Shown: positions 11,473 through 23,349, numbered from the stretch's first letter. The stretch is 64,000 bases of DNA from Diplolepis rosae (GCA_030998225.1 JAPYXD010000754.1:7502001-7566000); one strand, 5' to 3'. The notes: generated by a model not told the origin, from the sequence alone. Numbers and translations are program-made.

Positions 11473-12540
11473 CACTGAGAGAAATCGGCTTTGGTTCCTG
11501 TGCACATAGCACATACATTTTTTGTACACTAGTTGCCTTGACCAAAAAAGTTCAGAGAAGCTACTACTTTTATAGTTATCATGACAGTAATTTGAACTTT
11601 TTTGTGTATTCGGTTTTTGTGACCAAAGTTGATGATTAGAATCAGCTTTATATGTACCTCAACGGTTAGTACACATACATTTTCTTTATATGTACTGGCA
11701 AGCTCGTTTGGTTACTACAACCGCAGCGTTCGCTGTTGCGCTAGACAAATCAAATATAACTTTCATTTTTTACAACGAGGTAAGCCTGTCGTGACAACTA
11801 TCAAGTCTTGTAATAGTCACACTATTTAACTTGAACTGCACTCGAGATAAGTAGTTATTTCCAAAAAGACATATTTTGTGAAAACTATAATCAGTCAAGA
11901 AAAGTTTATGGTGATGAAAAAAGTGACAATTTTTTAACTCAATCGACGAAAGTTATCATAAATATCATTATACCGGATTATTTTTCTAGATATTCTCGGT
12001 GAAACTTTATTTTTTGTTATCAAATTGAATTCGTCTTTTGATAACTAGGAGAATCATACCTATAACCTCAAAAATAGTTTTGGCTGGGTATTTACTGTAT
12101 ATAGACAATTCATTACAAATTAATCTTAGAAAATGATCATAACCTAGTGATTCTGGTTTTTATGCAGAAAACTTAAAAAAATAAAGATGAATTTTCATAA
12201 AATAATGTAGATTCTATAAATAAAGCAATTTGATAAGAACTGTACTTGGTCATTTTAACTAAACTCTATGCGCGGCTTTACGATGGACTTTGGTTCCTAT
12301 AACCGCAGCTCTTACGGTATTTCAAGTACATAAGAGCAGTTACCGCGAACACATTAATCAAGTTTCTGCCACTCGGCCTACCAGAATCGAGGTCTCAGTA
12401 ACGTTCCTTGCAGTTGGAGTAAACACTTTTCCAAAGTATGACAGCCACTACCATGATTGTCATGACAACTTTAACATTTTTTGTAAAGATGATTTCAACA
12501 AAAAAATTTTGGTTTGTGAAACCCGAAATTTCTCTCAGTG
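11473..12540. mobile_element. candidate MITE with CACTGAGAGAAAT ends
   Basis: CACTGAGAGAAATCGG at 11473 has an inverted counterpart, CCGAAATTTCTCTCAGTG, ending at 12540. Both ends abut TG, which would be a 2-bp target duplication. Inside, CTTTGGTTCCT and TAACCGCAGC words recur, but there is no transposase. The terminal match is only about 16 bp, so pairing these two ends is likely rather than certain. Confidence 0.45.
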
Positions 12541-12861
12541 TGCATTATTCCATCGAAAGTTTGGTCATAATGACCAAATATTCTTCTTAAGTGCAAGTAC
12601 ACCCAGGAAAAAATATATTTCATCTAACCAAACGATATTGTTAACCTCTTCTTGCACGCACCATTTTATAGTTAAAAAAGGTTTTTTCTAATAAATGTAA
12701 TGACAAATGGCTATAAGAATGTTTAATATGCACGCAGATACCAAAAATTACAATTACAGTATGTAAGGTTATTTGAAAAATAATAACTAAAATGGATTTT
12801 TTGTACTAGGCAGACGTGAACAAAAAAGCCAAGGTCTGTCTGGTACCAAAAATTTGTTTTA

Positions 12862-14221
12862 CACGGAGAAACTTTTTATATCAATTTTTACTATATAGTA
12901 TTTTTCAATTTAGGGAAAAACGTAACACATTGAGAATTTTTGTTGGTAAAAATACTAAACTTTATAATAATGATATGAAACTTTAGTACAGGGTTTCCCA
13001 ATAGGGGTGATATGATTTTGAATGTCCCTATCGGGCTCATTTGAACTGAAATTTTTGACGTCTGCTGTCAGTTGTGATCAGTAAGGTTTGCCATTTAATC
13101 ATGAGTAGTTTCACGCTTCCACAACGTTTGGAAATTGTCCAATTATTTTATCAAAATTCGAGAAGTTTTGTTGGTGTTCAAAGAGCATATCGTGCAAAAT
13201 ATGGTCGTCATTCTGCTCCATCCGCGCTCTCAATTCGTCGAATAATCGATAAGTTGGAGAGTGAATTTACTCTATTGGATACTAAGCCTAAAAATCGTAT
13301 GCGTACCGCACGTTCTACATAGAATATAGCCGCCGTACAGGCCAGTATCGAGGAAAACCGTGAATTGTCCGTGCCACGCCGATCTCAGGAATTGGGCCTG
13401 TCCAGGATGACTACCTGGCGTATTTTGTGATTGGATCTTGGCCTGCATCCCTATAAGATGATTCTGGCCCAAGAACTGAAGCCTAATGACCATCGTTTGC
13501 GTCGGGAGTTCGCGGATTGGGCTCTGGAATCAATTGAAAATCATCCCAATTTTCATCAAAAAATCATCTTTTCTGATGAGGCGCATTTTTGGCTCAACGG
13601 CTTTGTAAACAACCAAAATTGTCTTTATTGGTGTAAGGAAAACCCTCAGGTCATTCATTCATCTCCATTATATCCCGAGAAACTAACCGTTTGGTGCGGT
13701 TTATGGTATGGTGGCATCATCGGACCATTTTTTTTCAAAAACGCCGAGAACCGAACCGTAACTGTGAATGGAGAGCGATATCGGGCCATGTTAACCGATT
13801 TTTTCTTTCCGGAATATGATGATATTGATGCAGAGGACCTTTACTTTCAACAAGACGGCGCAACTTGCCATACTGCTGGCCAAACAATAGATTTATTGCG
13901 AGGAAAATTTGGAGAATCGATTATCTCAAGAAATGGCCCTTTCAATTGGCCGCCAAGATCTTGCGATTTAACGCCTCTGGATTATTTCCTTTGGGGATAC
14001 GTTAAATCTAAGGTTTATGCCAATAAACCAAAGACAATTGGAGAGCTTGAAACCAATATCCGAGCCGCTATAGCAGCCATACCACCAGAAATGCTCCACA
14101 AAGTCATCGAAAATTGGCTTGAACGCATTCGGGTTTGCAAGAAGAGTTATGTTGTATGTATACGTTTTTCCCTAAATTGAAAAATACTATAGTAAAAATT
14201 AATATAAAAAGTTTCTCCGCG
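12862..14221. mobile_element. CACGGAGAAAC MITE invaded by a rosa-like transposon
   Basis: The left arm (12862-12988) and right arm (about 14156-14221) match the two halves of the intact 290-bp MITE at 23060-23349. The outer ends are flanked by TA (12860-12861 and 14222-14223). Between the arms lies a DD41D-type transposon starting at 12989. The middle of the MITE and the 3' end of the inserted transposon are both missing, so a deletion fused them. Confidence 0.8.
13101..14155 (+). pseudogene. rosa-like (DD41D) Tc1/mariner superfamily transposase
   Basis: A single reading frame from the ATG at 13101 has two in-frame stops (TAG at 13320 and TGA at 13428). The N terminus looks like a helix-turn-helix (LPQRLEIVQLFYQNSRSFV). 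The catalytic part has IIFSDEAHFW with the first Asp, YFQQDGATCH with the second, and LTPLDYFLWGYVKSKVY with the third. Counting from QQD to PLD gives 41 residues between, the spacing known for the rosa family rather than DD34D mariner or DD34E Tc1. The element starts at 12989 with CAGGGTTTCCC just after a TA. The protein's final residues and the 3' TIR are lost where the sequence jumps into the MITE arm at about 14155. All three catalytic Asp remain. Confidence 0.87.
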
Positions 14222-14223
14222 TA

Positions 14224-14897
14224 GTTATTCATTTCTGAATAATTTTACATGCTGTAATTTCAATTACCGAAGTCACGCGGTCTAGTTGATCCATGGCCTT
14301 AATAACTATCTTGAGAAAGGTAAAACCATTAACAGAGATTGCTACATGGCATTGCTAGATCGATTGAGCGCAGCAATCGAGAAAAAACGGTTGTATTGTA
14401 CTTAGTTATAAAACCAATATGATTTTTGCCCTGTGTCTTAAAAAATGGTTCCCATATCATTCACGTAAAGTTGCTTTTACCAAACCGAATGGTACTGTGT
14501 ATTTGGATGTGGCACCCAAACTTTGGATATCGCTCCCAAAGTTTGAATGGCATCGTATCCAATTATGTTACGTTGTATTTTCTGCAAATAATGGTACCAA
14601 CTAGCGTTGGGTCTTACACCCAAACTTTGGTTGTCGTATCCAAAGCTATGGAAAGCAATGCAATCCTTTTTGGCATCACAAGCTAAAATCATGGTTCTCA
14701 TTTCCAAAGTTAAAGTGGTACGATATCATAAGCGGTTGGGAAGCGACAACTATGTGAATGGGTACAGCACCAAAAGATGTTCTATGCATTAACTTTGGTT
14801 GCCACAACCAAATATTTCGTTGGGCGATATTTAACTCAATTTTTTGGTTGTGATATCCAAACTTTGGGTTGTAACAACCTAACTGTTCTTTTCGTAT
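14224..14897. other. spacer with repeated CCAAACTTTGG hairpin words
   Basis: ACCCAAACTTTGG recurs at about 14515 and 14620, with inverted forms at about 14545, 14790 and 14850. The overlapping open frames here on both strands are by-products of these repeats. No gene is recognised. Confidence 0.4.
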
Positions 14898-15246
14898 GCT
14901 TCACCAAGAAAATGCACCGTGACACAAGTCCATGAAAACGATGGTCAAATTTAATGAATGAAGCTTTGAATTGCTTCCTCACCCACCATATTCTCCATAT
15001 CTGGCACTCAGTGGCTAATGGCTCTTTGCTGACCTGAAAAAAATGCCCCAGGAAAAGAGATTTCACTCTAATCAAGAAGTGATTGGCGAAACTGAGGCCT
15101 ATTTTGAGAGCAAAGGCGAATCATTCTACAAAAAAGGCATCGAAAAGTTAGAGAAGTGTTGGAATGAATGTATTACACTTAAAGGAAACTATGTTAATGA
15201 ATAAAGTCGAATTTATCGAAAAAACTGTGTTTTTCTTAGTTAGACC
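14898..15246 (+). pseudogene. C-terminal third of a second mariner lineage, plus strand
   Basis: The frame reads HQENAP-stop-HKSMKTMVKFNE, then ELLPHPPYSPYLAL, then ADLKKMPQEKRF and VIGETEAYFESKGESFYKKG, ending GNYVNE and a stop at 15204. This is the C-terminal part of an irritans-type mariner. The second catalytic Asp of the usual QDNAP motif is Glu here and at least three in-frame stops are present. The 5' two thirds is missing. The 3' untranslated end runs directly into mariner copy 2, which lies in the opposite orientation, at about 15246. Confidence 0.85.
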
Positions 15247-15853
15247 AGAATTTTTCCCATCTTTCTCGCAATTTGTGGATTCCATCCCAAAAGAACTGCG
15301 CCGGCTTGGTGGCCAAGAATGAATCAAGCCAATTTTTGATACCCTGTTTTGATATGAACCGTATTCCAGGGAGGGCGTTCTGCATCGACCGGAACAAATG
15401 GTAGTCAGAAGGGGCAAGGTCTGGGTTATAAGGTGGGTGGGGTAAAACTTCTCATCCACTGTTTTCCAAATAGTTTTTAACCGGTATAGCAACATGGGGC
15501 CGAGCGTTGTCATGATGGAAAATTATTGCTTCGTATCTGGTCGCATATTCCGAGCGTTTTTCGGCTATTTCTCTCTGCAAACGGGTTATTTGTGATCGGT
15601 AGCGTTCTTCATTGATGGTTTCACCCAGTTTTAGCAGCTCATAATACAGCACACCCTTCTGATCCCACCAAATACAGAGCATTACCTGCGCGCCATGGAT
15701 ATTCGACTTTGCCGCTGATTTGGCTGGTTGGCCAGGTTTCACACATGATTTTTTGCTCTTGGGGTTGTCGTAATGGATCCATTTTGCATCACCAGTAACA
15801 ATCCGATGCAAAAATGACTTCTTTTTGTGGCGTTCCAGCAGAATTTCGGACAT
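15247..15853 (-). pseudogene. mariner copy 2 transposase, catalytic C-terminal part
   Basis: It reads SEILLERHKKKSFLHRIVTG, then DAKWIHYDNPKSKKS, KVMLCIWWDQKGVLYYELL and IIFHHDNARPHVAIPVKNYL, then shifts frame into the C-terminal AAKP region. The first catalytic Asp is kept (TGDAKW; copy 1 has Val), and HDNARPHV carries the second. A frameshift after NYLENSG breaks the protein. Confidence 0.88.
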
Positions 15854-16544
15854 GCAAACTGCCCGAGTCGAACTATTGATTCTCTATTGATTCTCTAAGA
15901 TGCTCCATTTTCGAGGACTTGAGAGAATCAAAAGAGGCGTATTAGCTGTTTAAATCAATGTAATTTTGATCCTCTGTTGGTGCTCTTCTCCTGCAGATAT
16001 TTCCGTTTCTGCACCTTGGAGGATCTTAAAGAGTAGCAACGAAGATTCTCCTTACCTCCTCTATGATTCTCCATTTCTAAAATTATATAATTCCTAATGA
16101 CGTCAGGAATTAGCAACGGTTTATTATTATTTATATTTATCGTGTTGATTAAGAGAGAAACGAAAATATAGTAGCAGACTTTTGGAAAATAATGAGGAAT
16201 GTATCAATGTATCAATGTCTGATGCAAGTCGAATTTTGTTTTGAAAACATTAATTTTGAAAAATTTCATTTTTCGAAATAAAAATCCAAATGGTACCGGA
16301 GATTGATTTTTTAATGGATTCCTCATTATTTCCTACAATTTCATGATTATATTTACATTTCTGTCCTAATCAACCCGATGAATATAAATAATATAAAATG
16401 GTTGGTCATTTGTGACGTCATTACGCATCACATACCCTCAAGTACTAGAATGAAAAGGGTTCAACAAGAGCGAGTCCTCGATTTTTCGAAAACTATTAGA
16501 GATTTTAAAACGTTTTTTTTTAAAATAAAAGTACTCTCGAAGAA

Positions 16545-17180
16545 CTACGGCGCTACTATCCAATAGATATTCCAGTCCCCATCGTTGTCCAGAATGGCCT
16601 GGCACCTTTTCGGCATGCTTTCCACTAATTTTTCAGCGTAGCCCGTTGGTAATTCTTGCCATATCTTCCTGACTTTTTGCAAGAGCTGTTTCAGGGTGAA
16701 CACACGTTTTCCCGCAAGCTTCGTCTTTAAAACACTCCAGACATTTTCGATTGGATTCGCATCGGGGGACTGTGATGGCCAGTCCAAAGTTGTGATGCCC
16801 TTTTCTGTTTTCCAGGCGGTGCAGAGACGGCTTCGATGTTTCGGGTCGTTATTTTCTTGTAAGATCCAATCGGCCGTATCGGCTCCAAACATCTTTGTAG
16901 CAGACCTTAGAAGACCACGTTCATATATTTGGAGCATTTTCTGAGCATTCAAGTTCTCGGTGAAGACCTCTAAACACCCAAAACCGCGCTGTGAGAAGCA
17001 TCCCCAAACATGGACCTTCACGAGGTGTTTTTTATTGGCTTTATAACGCTCAACCCACTTCTTCACGAACGATTTCGACTTTTTGATGTATTTAGCAGCG
17101 ACTGTATAGGGCATAAGTGATCCCTTTGGATGGGTACACAAGAAGACCGCTTCAAAACGTTTCGCGTACACATAACTCAT
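16545..17180 (-). pseudogene. Tc1-like transposase, internally deleted
   Basis: The ATG at 17180 starts an HTH region (VAAKYIKKSKSFVKKWVERY). At KANKKH it jumps directly to VHVWGCFSQRGFGCL, so the region carrying the first catalytic Asp is deleted. The second catalytic block reads LQENNDPKH where Tc1 proteins have QDNDPKH: the catalytic Asp is replaced by Asn. The third block LDWPSQSPDANPIENVW keeps the Glu. The C terminus looks complete. The protein is inactive on two independent grounds. Confidence 0.9.
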
Positions 17181-17277
17181 TATGACTCACGTCTGCTGTC
17201 TCCGATGATTCGAGCGCTACTGAATCGCCTTGGTAATTGCGCCGTAGTCCTTTAAATGTACTTTCATTAAATCAAGA

Positions 17278-17432
17278 GAGTATAAAGAGAAGCAAAAGAG
17301 AATCAAAAGAGTATCAAGAGAAGCAAAAGAGAATCAAGAGAGTATCAAGAGAAGCAAAAGAGAATCAAAAGAGTATTAAGAGAAGCAAAAGAGAATCAAG
17401 AGAGTATCAAGAGAAGCAAAAGAGAATCAATA
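17278..17432. repeat. five tandem copies of a 31-bp unit
   Basis: Each unit begins GAGTATCAAGAGAAGCAAAA and differs from the next at one to three positions. The array lies at the inner edge of the right TIR of the Tc1-like element. The plus-strand open frame across it is a product of the repeat, not a gene. Confidence 0.9.
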
Positions 17433-17445
17433 GTTCGACTCGGGC

Positions 17446-17839
17446 GCCTTTCAACGTCTCTCGGCTTGAGTTCATGTGGAACCCAATTTACTTGCTTTTG
17501 AATGTATTCGGCTGCTTTTAAACGTTTTGAAATGGCTGATTGAGTGGCTCCCAAAAATTCTGCGAGCTCTTCTTGTGTTTGACAACAATCTTCATCGAGT
17601 AATGCTTCCAGTTCTTCATCTTCAAATTTTTTTGGCTGCCCAGGACGTTCTTCGACTTCCAAGCTAAAATCGCCACTTTTAAATCGTGCAAACCACTTTT
17701 GGCACGTTCGCTCAGCTAGAGCATGTTCACCATAAACTTCCACCAAAATACGATGACTTTCGGCAGCAGTTTTCTTCATATTAAAGTAATGAAGAAGAAC
17801 TCCCCGCAAAAACACTTTTTCAGGCACAAAGTTCGACAT
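17446..17839 (-). pseudogene. mariner copy 2 transposase, N-terminal DNA-binding part
   Basis: The ATG at 17839 begins MSNFVPEKVFLRG. The frame contains two helix-turn-helix regions (around residues 25-50 and 75-105, the second with TQEELAEFLGATQSAISKRL) and the linker WVPHELKPRDVERR. It then runs into the inserted Tc1-like element at 17444. This half is undamaged apart from the insertion and shows what copy 1 has lost. Confidence 0.9.
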
Positions 17840-18015
17840 ATTTGAGTGAAAAAAAAATTATTGTTGTTTACGCTTTAAATGAATGACATATACTGAAAAA
17901 GACGCACAATGACAGTAGCTTTTCAACGCATGTTCGGAATATTGGAACGATAGAATAATAATTAAGTTACGCCATCTCTTAGCAAACCGCACGAATTAAG
18001 ATTATAGATCCAATA

Positions 18016-18671
18016 CAAGTTTGGCCTCATCTTGGAAAATTATTATTTGGCTACAACATGGTGAATGTCTTGGATGTGGCATGAAGCCAACCTTGATCCT
18101 TGTTCAATAGTTGTCGCGGTTACAGCGCCACCTACTTTGGCTGTGCTGGTGTTTTTAGATCGCCTCCAGTCTTGAATCCGGGTTCTATAAATTATGCCAA
18201 AAATATTAATGATTATGTTCAGTAGTGTATGCATTTAATTTCTGTGCGTGCTAATTAAAATGCCCAAAATAAAGAGCACTGGACGGGTCCGGAGGCATCG
18301 CGCGATAATTAAAGCAAGAAGAGTAAGTAATGAAAACGATAGTAAGTAAATCAAATTTGTAGATTAGACTTTGAATCTGTCATTTTAGATGTTGGAATGA
18401 AATGTTAAATTTTTTGATTTATTTTAACTGTGTGTTTGACACATTTATTTTCAATAAATAAAAGGGCTGTCGTGAACTCCATTGAAAGTTTTTTAAAAAG
18501 TTCATACTTAGTTTCAGTGTAATCTCAAAATCAAATTCAATTCAAAATCTTTGTTAATAATATTAAAATATATGTTTTATTTGCGGTTTGGTCCAGCCTC
18601 AATACCCAAGTTGGGGCCCGGTTTTTCCTGGTTGGGGCCTGGCAAGCGCCATGACAAAATTTCCACATGGG
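18016..18671 (+). mobile_element. non-autonomous DNA transposon with CCCRTGTG ends, copy A (left end lost)
   Basis: It matches the reverse complement of 39588-40281 through CAAGTTTGGCC, GAATGTCTTGGATGTGGC, GCGCCACCTACTTTG and GGCATCGCGCGATAATTAA, to the terminus TTCCACATGGG at 18671. The left end is cut at the TA used by mariner copy 2. No transposase is inside. Confidence 0.85.
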
Positions 18672-20212
18672 TTGCTATGATTCTTTTGTGAGAGGGTAAA
18701 AACAAAATGTCACAATACTCGTTAAACGGTTTTTTCCATTAGAGTGAAAATTTTTTTTCTAAGAAATTTTAGATAGCAGAAGGTTCCTCATGATGTGAAC
18801 TCGCTATGTAAAATAGCGTAATGCGAACCCTATGCGTCAGAAAGTCTCGATGCTATTTTAATGCGGGGGCTGTTTAAATCGAAACGCATTTCTATGCAGC
18901 CATGCCTTTCCCCGGCTCTAAGATATCATCTCAAGCTAATACACACATATTTATCACGCTGTAGTCTAACAACTGGGAAAGTTTTGTCCTCAAGATTATA
19001 ACTACTGACTGAACCACTTGTCATGTTGGATATCTCTAACTGACTTTTGAAAAGAATATAAGTACTTGAAAGAGGAAACAGTCATTCCTAAAAGCGTACA
19101 TGAAAGTTGCTGGTCTGGATTTGATCCTTATTTTGAATATCACGTCTCACACGGTCATTTTTACTTTTATAAAAAAATTAAGTTTCAATACATTACACAA
19201 CTATATGATTTTTCTTTTTTTAATAAAAAAGGGATGGTGAAGTAAAATTTGCCATGTGCAGAAATATATTTTTTCATGAGACGTGAATTTTTTGTTCTAA
19301 TTTGGAAAAAATTGAAAAATGAACTGCATGCGATCAGAATCTGCTCACGATCCCGAAGGGGGCTGGGCAAATTTTTTTAGTATTATCGATATTTTTAATA
19401 TCCGATTTCAGCATGGCAGTCTTCTTCGAATTATTAATTTATACAGTATAGAGAGAATCATTGGAAACATCATAATTGAGGCATAAATGATCGAGGAGAA
19501 ATAATATTAATGCACGTTAAGGAAAGAAGAATCGATTCACAAGGAGGTTTGCGAATTGAGAGAGGTGAAGAAACCGGTTGGTTTACGTTTGCTATAAGCG
19601 CACCATTCAACCACCAGTTGGACTTGCCGCGAAGCAGCTTCTTCCTCGAACTTGGAGCAGATGACTGATCATGGATTACGTACGCGTTATTGGGTTCGAA
19701 GTAGGTAACTTCGACTTTATGACATAAATTAAGTACTTCCTTCGACTGACGCAAGCTTAAGACTAACAAGGTTAAATGTTACAAATTAATGTCTACATTA
19801 TTAAAAATTTTTGCTGAAATTTTCCAAGTCACGTAACTTAAGTTTTATGCAGTTGATACTATTTGGTAAAATTCAGTGATGCATTTGAGCGAGAAATACG
19901 AGAAACGAGTAAGAACATGATTGACTCTTGTTTTTATTTTTGTGAATCTCATCTCGTCTCATTTGCATAAGGCCAGATGAGGTGAGACTTTTTCGAAATT
20001 CAAAATTATCAGTTAAATATATCCGGCCATATCACATACACGGAAAAAAAAGTTCATGAAATTTTCATTAACTCGTCAACCACTTTTGGACAGGCCAAAA
20101 GGTCTTTTAAAATTCAGAACTGTCAACGTTTGAAAATTGGATATACAATTCTTTAAAAAGTATAAAACATTCAAGAAATAATCCAGAAGTGTTCATTAAA
20201 TTTCAGAGAACG
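18672..20212. other. spacer, no gene recognised
   Basis: A 99-codon minus-strand frame (19470-19769) lies in DNA of more even composition and could be an old exon, but it has no motif I know. At 20041 an isolated ACACGGAAAAAAAAG after TA looks like the left end of another MITE whose right end is not found. Confidence 0.4.
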
Positions 20213-20214
20213 TA

Positions 20215-20434
20215 CTTTCTAAATCTGAATCAGTCAAATTTTCACAGATTGAATCAGTGATTTACCTTTTCACTGATTCATCAGTGAAAAAATATTTTTC
20301 ACTGTTAAATCAGTTAATTTTCACTGAAATAATCAGTGAAATTTGACTGATTTACAGTAACCTCTTTTTAGCTATTTGAATCAGTCAAATTTCACTGATA
20401 ATCAGTAGATTCAGACTGATTCAAATTTAGAGAG
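20215..20434. mobile_element. MITE with CTYTCTAAAT ends, copy 1
   Basis: It is 220 bp long with inverted ends (CTTTCTAAATCTGAATCAG and its complement) flanked by TA on both sides (20213-20214, 20435-20436). The interior is a mesh of CAGTGAAAATT/AATTTTCACTG palindromes built on the word TCAGT. Confidence 0.85.
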
Positions 20435-20999
20435 TAGTACTAGAATTTGTATAACAATCTTGTATGAAATTTCGAAGATAGTTCAAGAAATTTTCGTTGA
20501 CTCTCGAAGGAAATTTGACGGCAGAGTTCTAGTGTTTTTATAAAACTTGCTAACTAAAGTTTCGAAGCCAGTTTAAGAAACTTTCATTAACTGTTCATGA
20601 AACAGTCGATATCGCAGATTTGAACTAGATAATTTTTTTCGGTTCTTTATCAACAATAAATAGACACGTATTTTTTTGTTTGGCCAAAAAAAATTTTTTT
20701 ACAAGTATACGATTTTTCGAATTTTCTAAGAAATGATATTATATAATTTTCCAAATTACGAAAATTAGGGTTTTGACTCTTCTTTACAGAGACTGCTGCG
20801 AAAAAATTATTTAAATGTTTTTTAACATACAAAAGTAAAGAAATAAACGCAAAATCGTTTTTTTCCAAATTTGGCCCCTTTAGAAATTTGTTTTTTTCGT
20901 GGATTTAGATTCTTCGAAGTCTGTTATAAAATATGACGATTGAATCAAAATGGCTGGATCATTGATTCGGAAGTTATGAAATTTTGAAGAAGAGAAAAC
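20435..20999. other. AT-rich spacer, nothing recognised
   Basis: The stretch contains poly-A/T-rich sequence only. A 72-codon minus-strand frame here is low-complexity and unsupported. Confidence 0.4.
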
Positions 21000-21079
21000 A
21001 CTCTAGAGATGGTCATTTTCTCCACCTATAGAAGTCTGTCCAATAGTTGACCCTAAAATATAGTCAGTCTGACACTCTA

Positions 21080-21351
21080 CTCTCTTAATCTGAATCAGTC
21101 AAAATCTACTGATTATCAGTGAAATTTGACTGATTCAAATAGCTAGAAAGAGGTTACTGTGAATCAGTCGAATTTCAATGATTACTTCAGTGAAAATTAA
21201 CTGATTTAACAGTGAAAAATATTTTTTCCATTAATTAATGAGGGAAAATTAACTGATTTAACAGTGAAAAATATTGTTTCACTGTTAAATCAGTGAAAAG
21301 GCAAATCACTGATTTAATCAGTGAAAATTTGACTAATTCAGATTTAGAGAG
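21080..21351. mobile_element. MITE with CTYTCTAAAT ends, copy 2
   Basis: It is 272 bp, with ends CTCTCTTAATCTGAATCAG and the complement, flanked by TA (21078-21079, 21352-21353). The opposite arm of the inverted duplication has the uninterrupted site, GACATTCTAGATATTC in this orientation, which proves insertion with TA duplication. Confidence 0.92.
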
Positions 21352-23059
21352 TAGATATTCAGATTGGTCTTTCAGTTTTCTCCATGAGTGTAGTCCAAAA
21401 ATATACTTAAAAATCTTGCATTACGTTTTTCAAGTTTTGCTTTTTATCTGCTTGAATAAATCTGACCCTTATTCAACAATATACATGTGTCATTATTAAT
21501 ATATTAATTATATATAATCCATTTATTAATTTTTGATAAAGCTATAATTTTGAACATTGAAATTGATGATTCTGTCTAATTACGTTTTGGCCTAAGTTCT
21601 TGTAAAGATATTTTTTAGATAGCAGTAATATATTTCAGATGATATTGCACGAACAGGTATTGGTTTTATTAGTGGTAAGTGCGTCTGATACCGCCTGTAT
21701 TGCCTGCACTTGGTAGCTATCATTTCCGCATTTCAAAGAGTCTCGTACAAAGTTGCATAGAAGTTCAATAATGACTAATTCTTACTTTTATGATAAAAGT
21801 AAGTTAAAAACGTATTTACTCTATCAATTCAAAAACAAGAACTTTACAAATATTTTTTCATGGGATTAAAGCAAATTTTGTACATTAACTTAATTTCTGA
21901 AAATCTTAATCGATGTCAAATATATATATTTCGTTTTGGTCCCTGTAACCAGAAAAAATAGGCACCAGTAGCACTCTTCCAAACTCAGTCCTAACCTGAA
22001 TATATAGTCAAAGACAAATTGAACAATATTCATCAGGTTACTGTAACCAGGAATTTGTCACTGTGTATTCTGCGGGAAAATAGATTCTCTGCAACATTAA
22101 AATTTTAATTTTTATAAATAATTGTTAGCATTAATTAAAAAAAAAAAAAAACAGATAACTACAGTTATCTGTTTGCAATATCCCAACTTCTTAAAAAAAA
22201 ATATCTTTACAATAATTTATGACAAAACGAAATATATATATTTGACATCGATTAAGATTTTCAGAAATTAAGTTAATGTACAAAATTTGCTTTAATCCCA
22301 TGAAAAAATATTTGTAAAGTTCTTGTTTTTGAATTGATAGAGTAAATTTGCACTCAAACTAAAAAATTATATGCTCCCTTATGCGGTCCAGGGCCTCATT
22401 TATCAAGAACTTAAATATGTCTTACCAATGCTTGTTTTTCTACTTGAACGCACGAAAGTCTCTCTTTAAGTAGTGAAAGCAAATAAAGACAAGACATACG
22501 TTTTTAACTTACTTTTATCATAAAACGAAGAATTACATTTGTAAAAATGGTAAAATTTAATATTTATGCATTGAATAACACTCTGATGATGAATTTTATT
22601 ATCTATGATAAGAAAATGTGCTGCATATATTGAAAGTTTGACTACTGTCACTTTGTCTTTAATATCTGTAATATGAGATAAGCGACAGGTGCTCAAGCCT
22701 TGGGGCGGTTTCTCCTCGAGTACACTGCTGTATCGAGAAAGCAATTAACAGGTCATCGTTTATTGCCCTTTGGCTAAGAGTAGCTAAGAGTCGGCCAAGG
22801 TAGGGAATTTCTAGAGGAAATGCGAAACGAGAAAGCCTTCTTAAAAATAAAATCTGCCTTCTCATACTTTTATCCTACTTTATTCATATTTCTAGTTATT
22901 ATTAGTCATTATTAAATTTCTATGCAACTTTGTACGAAACTCATTGAAATGCGGAAATGATAGCTACCAAGTGCAGGCAATACAGGCGGTATCGGACGCA
23001 CTTACCACTAATAAAACCAATATACCTGCTCGTGCACTATCATCTGAAATATATTACTG

Positions 23060-23349
23060 CACGGAGAAACTTTTTATATCAATTTTCACTATAGTATTTT
23101 TCAATTTAGGGAAAAACGTATCACTTTGAGAATTTTTGTTAGTAAAAATACTAAACTTTATAATAATGATATGAAACTTTAATATAAACAATAGTAAAAT
23201 TTGCTATGAACTATGCTGAAGTTTCATATCATTGTTATAAACTTTAGTGTTTTTACTAACAAAAATATCTCAAACTATCTCAAAGTGATACGTTTTTCCC
23301 TAAATTGAAAAATACTATAGTAAAAAATGATATAAAAAGTTTCTCCGTG
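23060..23349. mobile_element. CACGGAGAAAC palindromic MITE, complete copy
   Basis: The 290-bp element is nearly one perfect palindrome: arms of about 130 bp begin CACGGAGAAACTTTTTATAT and meet at about 23200. The right end is followed by TA. The left flank is CTG, and comparison with the empty arm at about 21630 suggests that a few bases of the left target copy are lost. It is the reference copy for the arms at 12862-14221 and 10133. Confidence 0.9.

Larger units (their letters stand above)
15862..17444 (-). mobile_element. Tc1-like element inserted in mariner copy 2
   Basis: The ends are exact inverted repeats of 23 bp, beginning CCCGAGTCGAACTATTGATT at 15862; the reverse complement ends at 17444. 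It interrupts the mariner after GACATGCAAAC. The uninterrupted copy 1 sequence at about 8840 shows the empty site, and comparison suggests a 2-bp duplication of CG (TG on the left, CG on the right) rather than the usual TA. The right subterminal region holds five 31-bp tandem repeats. Confidence 0.85.
15247..18013 (-). mobile_element. mariner copy 2, split by a Tc1-like element
   Basis: This is the same lineage as copy 1. The right TIR ends at 18013 (GATCCAA) and is followed by TA. The left TIR is missing, being replaced by the plus-strand mariner fragment. The transposase frame is interrupted between 15861 and 17445 by a 1583-bp insertion. On the right side, copy 2 sits in a TA inside a 0.7-kb transposon whose intact partner is at 39588-40281. 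Confidence 0.9.

Noticed and set aside
17237..17521. Lysine/glutamate-rich 94-residue protein on the plus strand
   Set aside because: It is a translation of the 31-bp tandem repeats at the end of a Tc1-like element.
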